In this document: positions 55,101 to 64,000 of the stretch, piece after piece
How positions within the stretch are numbered: the first letter of the stretch is position 1
Layout of the letters: every line of letters starts with the position of its first letter
NCBI GenBank assembly: GCA_033725935.1
Contig: MU867068.1
Span: 804,501-868,500 of the forward strand
Source of the DNA: Cladorrhinum sp. PSN259
Lineage: Eukaryota > Ascomycota > Sordariomycetes > Sordariales > Podosporaceae
Length of the DNA stretch: 64,000 nucleotides
Direction of reading: 5' to 3'
Translations under genes and position numbers: made by a program
The notes under the pieces: model-generated
Database searches by the model: none
The model's input: only the letters and a program-made list of their open reading frames with translations
What the model was told of the DNA's origin: nothing

Positions 55101-58100
55101 GTTGCGGAGAGTCTTGATGTCGTCTCTCATTTGCGCCATCACTTTTGACGTTGGGGCAGAGACTCTGCACTCGGTCCTCAATTCTGGGGACAATCTCTCG
55201 ATATATACGGAGGTCGCCGCTTCCGTCCACGATCACCTCCCTGCAGACGGAGTTCCATCCGAGAGAATCCCCCGGTGTTTGCTTGATCGATGGCATAGAA
55301 TCTCCCACTTGTCCTACACAATTGCCACGGAGAAGGTAGTGAGCCGGGGGAACGGCGGGCTTGACACGACCATGAAGATCCTTTGGAGCGACTACGCGCC
55401 TTCCGGCTCTGGATGGCAGGTTGATGAGCTGCCTAGAGGACATGTCCTCGTCTCCAACACCGACACGCCGGATGGTCCAATGACAGTCTCATTCAACCTT
55501 CTCAAAGGGCTCGTCCTGGTGAACGGCCACCCCCTTGCTCGGCTCCCAGAGTCCTATCAGACTCATCCGACGTTTACTCAACTCTTCGGCAGGCAGATTC
55601 TGGACGTCATGCCCTCTGCCGTTCCCGAGATGCAGTTCTCAGCACGCCGGGATCAGATGGGATGGGGTGTTCATTTCGCCATGACCGACGGAAAGCTGGT
55701 CATACGAGCCATCTCGAGGGACATCTCGCCCCTTGGCAACGCATCGCCGACGATGTGGGAGTACATACCCCGCGAATATCTGAACGAAGACCTACCGGCT
55801 ACATTCGTGAAGAGATATTCGCATTGGATGGATCTGTCTACCCAAGTTATTCAGTTCCGCCCTGTGCAGCAGCCATGGATGTCGGTGCCTGACAGTTGGG
55901 CTTTGTCTTCAGGAATTCTGAGCAAGGGGGTATGTCGTGTGATTGATCCGTTCAGCAACACTGCGGAAAAGATCCTGAAGATCATGGAGCCTTTGGAATC
56001 CAAATATAACATCGACTGCATCTTCAACTCAAATGCTGACTCTCTGGAAGTGGAGCTTCCGAGGTTCTCGCTCTCTTTCACTCTGGCTAGAGAAGACTCG
56101 GTCCTCAACTCCAAGAATTATCCGGGCATGTGCGTTAACAAGTCGCAGGGGATTGGGACCTTGATCGGTCTCAAAAGCAAATTGGTCCTCGGGCCGGCGG
56201 AACCTTCTTCGACGCGGCCAAAGGCTGTCCTGATTCCCCAGGGCGAGTTCTCCCCAAGAATTGCTGGGAACCACGTGGAGGTTTTGGCGCAACTGAGTTC
56301 AAAGAATCATATTCGCCATCACATATTCGAGGCAAACACAACTCTCGGTCTGCTTTCAGACAGTGGTGCACTTTCAAGCAAGCTCCTGATCTGTTATCTG
56401 CATGCCTTGACATCGCATTGTCTCCCCGATCCCTTGACCCGCCGGACCGGCACAGAGGAGGCCTTGAGGCTCTTGGGCTCCGCAGCGCTGCGTTCATTTC
56501 AGCATCTGGACGCAACATCCGCCGACTATCTGCAAGCCATAGCGCGTCTCTCGCCACAAAGAACCTACTACCCGGAGCACCTGCAAGTCATGCAAACTGT
56601 GGAGTGGAACAGCAGCCTCCTGTCACTATCTCAGCACGATGCGTTCTGGCAGATGGCTCAAGAGATCCACGAGCACTTCAAATCCTTTTGCGAAATCTTC
56701 CCTGGGGTTACCAAGGAAGCTTTTGCTCCAAGACTTCGGGGTGAGTCGTCTGGGCTGCTTGTGGAGCGAGCTAGACTCCGAAACGCAGCCTTTCGCGTAT
56801 CTGAGTTTGGGGCAGAAGTCGGCAGTGGGAGCTGCAACGATAAGCAGCAAAATCACTCTAAGTACGACCATTGGTATCACAGCAAAGATGGGCGACAACT
56901 AGGACCCTCAAATGAATGCGATCGCGCTAGTCTTGTCGTGCGATGCCTTGACGCTGGGGTCCAGCGATCCTTGTTTCGTCCGCAGGGCTCGATACAAGAT
57001 ATCATCCGCCGGGTGACAGGAGAGAGTTTCAGCGGAACGACAAAGGCCAGCCTACAAGTCAATCTCGAGAATCTCCGGCCACCGTCCGAGTCCATTGGGC
57101 AATTTTGGTGCAAACTTCACACCTCTCTTGCCGCGGAGAAGAACAAGTACCGAGTCATGTTCTTTTTGGCCTTTCTGCTATATGCGACAGGCGCAGAGTG
57201 GGAGATTGTTCAGGTTTTGATGGTTTTGAGCATGCCAGAACCTAGTACCTCCGTCTGCCCACCAGCAGAGCCGTCCTTCAACCTTGCCATCACCCGAGCG
57301 ACATTCAAGGGCGATGCGACCAAAGTTGTAAATCAGCTGGCTTACGGGAGGGAAAAGTGTCCAGAATGGTGGCGTTCCCAGAATTACGGGGAAACGAATC
57401 GGGCATACATTACACGTCGTCACAATCTGTGGTATCCCGAGTCAGAGAGATTGAAGTCGCTATTTGTCGACGACTTGAATACCCAGCTGAATGGCGCATG
57501 GATGCTCCAAACCCCGACTGGCGAGCCTTATGGATCCTATATGGACGTTGCCAGCATCATGCAGGCCGTTCAAGATCTTGCGAGAACAGCCAAGCGGTCC
57601 CACGACTTTTTCAGCTATCTTGACGATGTGGGGACCATCTTGCGGCAAACGGATTTGATGCCAGCACAAGACCGAACAAACATATCAGAGACACGGCCTC
57701 TTCCCATTTACAAGCTTCCGGATTTTAACAAGCGCTTCATCAGTGCGAGCTCCTTGTTTTCGTGTCCAGCACCCAGCTTCGACCGTCCCAAGCTGGCGCA
57801 CTGTGTAGCTCAGCATTCCGCAGAGTCACCGGGGAAGGCGATGCAGGAGCAAGCGAGACCCGTATATTCCCTCCTCGAGCGCCTGTTTGAAAAGGCCTCA
57901 CGAGACCATCAGAGAGCTTACATACAGGAGCTGCGTGTTAGCCCTGAAAGCATTAGCGTCTCTTCCGCCATGTCGGCAGGAACGGTATCACGAGGTGATC
58001 CCAGTCCCACCGCAAACAAGATCGCAGTCGCCATCGAAAAGGCGTTGACGGGTGGTTCCGTGGCACGAGAATTCTGTTTCGCTGCGGGAATTTATCCTCG

Positions 58101-61100
58101 TCTCTCGCCTATTTTCGCTCTCGGCCGGCTGGCGAGGACGCACTGGGGCAGCCTTTCGAGGGAATGGCAACGTTGCTTAGTCAATTACGCCCTCAGTTTG
58201 GTTTACCACCAGCGTGCGAAGCGCCTTGAGAGTTTTATTGGTAACCCTAATCGCAAGCGTGAACTTCAGCGCGAACTGGCGAATTTGGGAAGCCACCATG
58301 AGTTCGACCCACTCAACCACCCGGAGGGCCTTCTCCTAGAGCTTGAGCAGGGCATCCTTATCCGCCCGGTTCAGCAAAAGATTGCAGCAACCATGACGAC
58401 GCCTCCTGGCGGCAAAGGTGCCGTCATGCAGCTGAACATGGGCGAAGGCAAGTCCTCGGTCATCGTACCTTTGATTGCCTCAGCACTGGCGGACGGCAGT
58501 CGTGTCGTTCGGGTCGTGGTGGCTAAACCGCAATCCAAACAGATGATGCACACCTTGATCGTTAAATTGGGCGGTCTTATTAACCGACGGGTCCTCTATC
58601 TTCCGTTCTCGAGATCTATCCGACTGTCTCCCGATCAAGTAGAGAGTGTCCGAGCCATGATCCAGGCCTGCCAACAAGAAGGAGGCGTGTTGCTTGTGCA
58701 GCCTGAACACCTGCTGTCATTCAAGCTGATGGGCATTGAGAAGATTTGGAATGAGGCGCAGCAAAATCCGACCATGGGCGGCGACATCCTCCAGCTCTAC
58801 CAAGAATTCGAGGCAGTGTCAAGAGACATTGTCGACGAGAGTGACGAGAACTTTAGCGTGAAGTTTGAACTTATTTACACCATGGGATCGCAGCAACCCG
58901 TCGAAATGAGCCCGGAACGATGGATCTTGATTGAAGCAGTGATGGAGCTTTTACGTGACGTCGTGAAGCGCTTCAAGTTAGCTCGGTCAGGATCAGGAGG
59001 CGGTGACCTTGAAGGACTTTTGTTCGAAGAACGGCAGGACAACTCGGGCGGCTTTCCTACAATCCGAGTCCTAGAGGATGCTGCGGGACAGAATCTCATT
59101 GAGACCCTCGCCCAACAAATTTGTGCGCTTGGACTACCGGGTTTCCCAATCCACAACGTTACCGCCAGCGTGCGACGAGCAATCTTGGCTTACATATTGA
59201 AGGAAAATCTTTCAAAAGACGAGATTTCGAGCGTCGAAGAGGCAGATAACAGCTTCTTTGGAGAGAACAAGACCAAACAGGGGCTGCTTCTTTTGCGGGG
59301 CCTTCTCGCAAAGGGCATCCTCTTGTTTGCTCTGCAACAGAAGCGGTACCGCGTCAACTATGGACTTGCTCCTGGTCGACGTCCACCCACGATGCTCGCT
59401 GTCCCATTCCGAGCAAAGGACATGCCGTCCCCACGTTCCGAGTTCAGCCATCCAGATGTCGTTATCGTCTTGACTTGCCTTAGCTACTACTATCGCGGCC
59501 TTACCGACGACGAGCTCTTCACCAGTCTCGAGCTTCTGAGCAAATCTGATCTCGCAGACCAAGAGTATGGGATCTGGGCCTCCGCTGCTCCGGCACTTTC
59601 TCCCACGCTCCGCCATTTCTCTGGAGTCAATCTTAAGGACCAAGCTCGGTGTAGGCAGTCTTTGTTTCCTGCTTTGCGATATGTGAAGCCGGCAGTCGAC
59701 TTTTACCTGTCCAAGGTTGTCTTTGCCAAAGAGATGAAAGAGTTCCCCTCAAAGCTGTCGGCCTCAGGCTGGGATCTCGCGAAGCCAAAAGTCTATCCCT
59801 TGACCGGCTTCAGTGGCACCATCGACTCGAAGCGGGTGCTCCCTCTTGCCGTCGAAGCTCTTGACCTGCCGGATCAAAGATACACCAATGCGGCTGTTCT
59901 GGATTGCCTTCTAGGGAATGAAAACGAGGTGCTAGAGTTGGGTGGGGGGCCGTCCCAGCTATCCGTCCTTGACACGCTTCTTGATGCCGTGACCAAAAAG
60001 GGGATGAGGGTCATCCTGGACGTTGGTGCTCAGATCATCGAGTGCAGCAACGCCCAACTGGCCAAGCACTGGCTCGATAGCGCCCCTGCCAGCGAAACAG
60101 ATGCCGTCATTTACTTTGAAGACAACGACGACCTGTCCGTTCTCGCTCGCGACGGCACCGTTGATGCCTTTCTGACGTCCCCTTTTACCTCTAACACAGA
60201 GCGCTGCCTGGTCTTCCTGGACCAAGCACACACAAGAGGGACCGACCTCCGGCTCCCAGATTGGTATCGGGCCGCCGTCACGTTGGGGCCCGCCATCACC
60301 AAGGATACTCTTGTCCAAGGTACGTTTTTCTTCCTGCCTCGTGAGAGCCCCGCAGCCTCGACTGACACCATGGCACAGCATGCATGAGAATGAGAAAGCT
60401 TGGTCACGGTCAGTCGGTCACGTTTTGCGTCTCACAAGAGATGCAGAAGCGAATCCGCACCACCTGTGGCGTAGATCCCAGTCACAGCATTGCCGTCGTC
60501 GACGTGCTTGAGTGGGCCATCTCGGAAACGTGGGAGGAAGAGATTCGCAGTATCCCTCTCTGGGAAAATCAAGGCATCCGACATTTGCACCAAGAAACAA
60601 TTTGGGATCGTGCGGCCAGGCAGAAAAAGTTCTCACAAAGAGATGCACAAGACTACGCCGAGCCAGAAGCCCGGACGCTGGAACACCGATACCGACCCAT
60701 TTCGGCCGCGGTGCAGTTCCCAGGCCCTCCCACTCTCCTGGAAAAGCTCACGGCGGCCCTGGGTCCATCTGACATCGGCAACCATCACCTCGGGTCTATT
60801 CAACAAAAAGCTGAAGCCTTCAAGCTGGTCTCGGCGACCCAGTCTGCCAATTTTCAGGAGGAGCAAGAACGCGAGTTGGCTCCGGAGATTGAGCAGGAGC
60901 GACAAGTCGAGCGTCCGCCACAGATAGCTCCGGGACCACACGGTTTACACGATGACGTAATCTATTTTGCATGCACGGGGGAGCTGAGGCTGGCGAGCGC
61001 GGCATTCCTCCCTTCGTTCCAGGCCCTCGAGAAGAGCAGCGCCGTCAAATACTTCCCTCCCGAGGTATCCAACTTCCCCAGCGACCTGCTGATCACTGTC

Positions 61101-61679
61101 GACTACGCGCACACTGTCAACGAACGGGGTCAAGGCTTTTGCTCGGACATGTACCAGCGGCCGGTCCAGTGGGTCCTCACCTCCAAGTCGCACATAGTGG
61201 TCATCAGCCAGTGGGAGGCCAACAAGCTCAAACAGCTTGGGTCCTGCTCAGGCCCTGCCATGCTGCGCGCTTACCTACCCCGACCGAGCCTCACCTTCCG
61301 CACGCTCGAAGACCTCCAGATCTACACGGTCCCGGCGACGGCGAGCGACGAGGTCCGCCCCGAGCTGATCATGCAGCTCAACCTCTTTGCAGGGCAACTC
61401 TATCTGCGGAGCTATCAGCACTACGTCGCGCTGTGCCGGTATTTGGGGCTTTCGTACACGGAGAACCGGGGTGACGAAAAGGTCGCGGCAGATGGGTTCG
61501 TGGGAAGGAAGGGGGGGGAGTATGCGGGATGCCGGTTTGAGACGAGTCCGGTCATGTTCTTGATCGTGCTGATTCAGAATCTTCGGAGGGACCGTATGGC
61601 GATTGAGAAGACGCACATGGGGAAGATCTTGGCGGGCGAGATTCTGACGGAGAAGGATTTTCCTGAGGAGGAGGCTTGA
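52122..61679 (+). CDS. Giant DUF6606/DUF3638/DUF3645-type protein with SecA/SF2-like ATPase core, 3142 aa
   Basis: Three exons (52122-52401, 52472-60319, 60379-61679; introns 70 and 59 nt) join in frame to 3142 aa, the usual size of this fungal family. The N-terminus (YAINHVFLPPRLPQADD, later FYLRAQNAALFV) is the DUF6606 region. The ATPase core is in the last third: Walker A-like QLNMGEGKSSVIVPL at about 2083, DExD-like VDESDE at about 2215, LTGFSGTID, then HTRGTDLRLP at about 2682 and QACMRMRKLGHGQSV across the last intron. The MGEGK, RGTD and Q..MRMRKLG pieces correspond to helicase motifs I, V and VI and recall SecA. Databases often label such proteins ubiquitinyl hydrolase; I see no clear protease triad. 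Intact, function unknown. Confidence 0.88.
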
Positions 61680-61690
61680 GAGAGGACTGT

Positions 61691-61736
61691 ATTAGGGGGT
61701 AGGAGGTTACTATATTAGGGGATAGGAGGTTATTAG
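61691..61736. repeat. Two tandem ~23-bp units after the giant gene
   Basis: Two neighbouring copies of a sequence beginning ATTAGGGG and including TAGGAGGTTA, in the 3' flank of the DUF3638 gene. Confidence 0.75.
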
Positions 61737-61804
61737 TTAAAGAATTACTTACAATTAACGGCGATCGAGTTAAGTGCAATCGTAGATGATCTGGAGTATA
61801 CTTG

Positions 61805-62383
61805 TTTAAGTTATAACGTTATCGGGCATAACCGGAAGAAAAGAAATAAACCTCGAACAATTATATAAATCGGCTCCGCTCTCATCAATACGGACGACTG
61901 GTAATAAGAAATTCAAAGATACTGCGGCTCTGACTCTCTAATTGCGACTTATCCTAGTATTCTTCCAGGGCACGGAGAAGGTTCTTATAAATCTCATCGC
62001 CGTCGCATTCATCTATACCGTTAAGGATGTTCTTCTTGAGCAAAGAGAATAAGAATCTCCCATCGTTTGTCGAGGTTTTCGAGCATCTTCTCTCCGTCCG
62101 CATCCAGCTTCGGTCGGATATATGATAATAGCTTATAGTGCTTCGAGGCGAGCTGATATATGACTGCACCAGGGCAAATGCCCTGGCAGCTGGCCTTATC
62201 GCCACCTCTGGCGACCGTTGAAGGTATCGCGAGATCTTGGTTGTAGGCGTCGTCGTGGCGCCTGTCACCGGCGTGCCTTATTAATCGAGCCATATGCAGA
62301 TAAAGTATATATAATTGTATTATAATTGTTCGGGTTTTATTCTTTTCTTCCGGTTATGCCCGATAACGCTCTAACTTATATAA
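61805..62383. mobile_element. Non-autonomous inverted-repeat DNA element, ~580 bp
   Basis: Imperfect ~60-bp terminal inverted repeats lie at about 61805-61867 and 62320-62383; the core GTTATCGGGCATAACCGGAA is exact in both orientations. The interior contains minus-strand frames of 90-100 codons (62293-61954), one ending GDEIYKNLLRALEEY after a frame change, with no transposase motif. The right end abuts the LINE start. It is a MITE or a deleted DNA transposon of unknown superfamily. Target duplication could not be decided in the AT-rich flanks. Confidence 0.75.
61954..62293 (-). pseudogene. Frameshifted ORF inside the inverted-repeat element
   Basis: A frame from ATG at 62293 (MARLIRHAGDRRHDDAY) runs 90 codons to a stop at 62021; a second frame overlaps and ends with LLRALEEY at 61954. 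Together they look like one ~110-codon ORF with a one-base shift. No family was recognised; it may be cargo captured by the element. Confidence 0.4.
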
Positions 62384-62555
62384 TAAATAATAAAGTCAAT
62401 ATCCGTTTTAAAAATTCCTCACCCAACAAAAAAAAAATTACATTTTCATTCTGAGCCGACAAAACGTACGAAAATACCATCATTCAATCGAGCTTAAAAA
62501 GCTCTATCCCTCGACGACGGCTTCCAACCAGCGGGGGGCGTGGCGCGTCGTCGCG

Positions 62556-64000
62556 ATGCCTCCAAAGACGGGGGGAAGAGGCGGGGGAAAGAGGGCGACC
62601 GCGACCAGAAAAAGTTCTGCAGTAGGGCTTGCCCCACTGCCCGGAAGATCCCAGCCAACCAGAACGACGCTAATTGACGAAGACGAGGAAATGGAGGAGG
62701 GAGCTAATGAAAGCGGAGATGATGAGGATAAGGACGAGGATGAGGGAGGGCAGCGGAAGTTTTTAGAGGGGCTAGAGGAAGAGGGTATTGCAGGATTGCT
62801 AATGGACTTGGTCCCGGGAGAGGATAGTGATAAAGCGTTTTATCTAATCGACGAACTCGTGAAGAGAATCGCGAGGATACGGACAAGAATCGAGGTCTTA
62901 GAAGAGAAAGGCCCCTCCTCGAAAGGGGCTGATTTCGGGGCTCTACAAAAGGCAATCACAGAAGAAGTTCAGAAGGCAATCAGGGGGCTAAAAGAGAAGG
63001 TTTAAAAAATAAAGAATAAGGTAAAGAAAGCCTTAAAAAGCAGCTTCCAGAGAGGGGGGCCGGGCACAGGAGCCCGCACTTGGGCGGCAGTGGCTGCCGA
63101 AGAGCCCTTAAAGAAGGTTATACCGGGGCGTATTAGGAAAGAGGTCTTAGTACGTAGCTCAGTCGCGCCGGCACTTGCCCGGCAGTCTCCTCAGGAGATC
63201 GTTCAGGCAATAAACGGAGTATCTGAAAAGAAAAGGGCAGTTACGGCGAGGAAGCTTCCGAGCGGTAACGTAATGGTCACTTTCTAGGAGGCGAAAACAA
63301 AGGAATAGCATATATAAAACGTAAATAAGGAGTGGATTACGAAGGCATTCGGAGAGGAGGTAAAGGAGGTAAAGAGAACCTTTACGGTCTTAATAAAAGG
63401 GATATTAAAGAGGGATCTAAAGGATACGACGGAGGCAGAATTCAATAAAACGATTAAATTAACAACAGTCAAGAGAGTTAAATTTCGAATCCCGGTATTA
63501 GGAGGAATAACGAAGGCAACGGCGTTAGTCACGATAACTAGCGAAGAAGAGGCGAAGAAGGCTTACGACGAAGGGGTCGTCTAGCGAGCCCAGATACTAC
63601 ACTGCGAGCCGTATTAGGCAGTCTTATAAACTACCTAATGCTATAAATACTGGGGATAGGGACATACCTAACGGTTCTATAGGAAATCGGCGTTATGCCC
63701 ACGGTATAGCACAACGGCTCATATAGAGGGTAGGAGGGCAGGAGAGGCCCAGTGCCTTACCTATAATAATCAAGTCAGCCTAAGATGTTCGAATTGTACA
63801 GGGAAGCATCCGGCCTAGGTACGGTGGTGCCCGGAAGCAGTAAAAGCCCGGAATGCAGCTAAGGAGGCGTATTAGTACCGGCCGAGGACATTCGACCTTA
63901 CTCTGCTAGAAAAACAAAATCAGGAGTAACGACAGATAACCTTTTAAGGAGGAGGCGAGGAATACCAAGTAGTAGGAAGAAAACGGCCGAGGGGCCGACC
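62556..64000 (+). mobile_element. Tad1-like LINE, ORF1 (gag-like), RIP-degraded, cut by window edge
   Basis: From ATG at 62556 (MPPKTGGRGGGKRATATRK) one frame can be followed to the window end with no frameshift, interrupted only by TAA and TAG codons from 63003 on. It reads an acidic coiled-coil part, then TWAAVAAEEPL, ARQSPQEIVQAINGV, TARKLPSGNVMVTF, a LIKGIL-like RRM-type segment, and a Cys-rich zinc-knuckle area with CYKYWG, RCSNCTGKHPA and RWCPEA. This is the gag-like ORF1 of I/Tad1-clade non-LTR retrotransposons. Stops fall where Gln or Trp would be expected, as RIP produces. ORF2 (reverse transcriptase) should lie beyond base 64000. Confidence 0.85.

Noticed and set aside
61691..61736. 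TTAGGG-like strings suggesting an internal telomere repeat
   Set aside because: Only two occurrences inside a 23-bp duplication; not a TTAGGG array.
1..64000. tRNA, rRNA or CRISPR array
   Set aside because: No tRNA B-box with matching cloverleaf, no rRNA-like conserved blocks and no spaced direct repeats were seen; CRISPR is not expected in a fungus.

Overview
The window is chromosomal DNA of a filamentous ascomycete (Pezizomycotina). The evidence is many short introns (50-110 nt, GTRNGT...YAG/AAG), HET-domain and STAND/NLR-like genes, a PDR-type ABC transporter, DUF3638 and DUF3435 families, and transposon relics whose reading frame is broken almost only by TAA/TAG codons, as expected from repeat-induced point mutation (RIP). 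The species cannot be told from the sequence. The layout is that of an accessory, fast-evolving region: intact immunity-type genes mixed with decayed genes and mobile elements. No tRNA, rRNA or CRISPR was found.

Region by region: 1-3883 (-) is a PDR ABC transporter cut by the window edge. 4660-4890 is a relic of an MFS permease. 5146-9420 (-) is a five-exon STAND/NLR-like gene whose C-terminus, after nine ankyrin repeats, is a complete PP1-type phosphatase fold with a destroyed active site. 10050-11300 is a decayed HET gene, 12327-14159 (-) an intact HET-domain gene, and 14747-17152 (-) an AAA+ ATPase with an unusual Walker B. After an AT-rich gap comes a GC-rich block (18967-39973) of six genes arranged as three head-to-head pairs: a deaminase-motif protein and a small protein; a lectin-like beta-propeller and a 1216-aa protein; and a 1399-aa and a 1717-aa protein, the last with a DUF6603-type region. 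From 40 to 51.6 kb there are an Hsp70-like fragment, a C2H2 zinc-finger gene, a BTB pseudogene, a VPS62-like gene, an O-methyltransferase and a DUF3435 tyrosine-recombinase relic. 52122-61679 (+) is a 3142-aa DUF6606/DUF3638/DUF3645-type protein with a SecA/SF2-like ATPase core. The end carries a ~580-bp inverted-repeat element and a Tad1-like LINE ORF1 heavily damaged by RIP.

How the parts may work together: the 5-17 kb segment reads as an allorecognition/innate-immunity neighbourhood (NLR-like sensor, two HET genes, AAA+ ATPase). The most unusual object is the NLR-like protein with a pseudo-PP1 domain. It loses nearly all metal and phosphate ligands of PP1 but keeps the scaffold and most of the regulator-docking groove, which suggests an integrated decoy or bait. 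The 19-40 kb block looks like a co-inherited set of very large, mostly beta-rich proteins with few introns, resembling bacterial DUF6603-type neighbourhoods. Its function is unknown.
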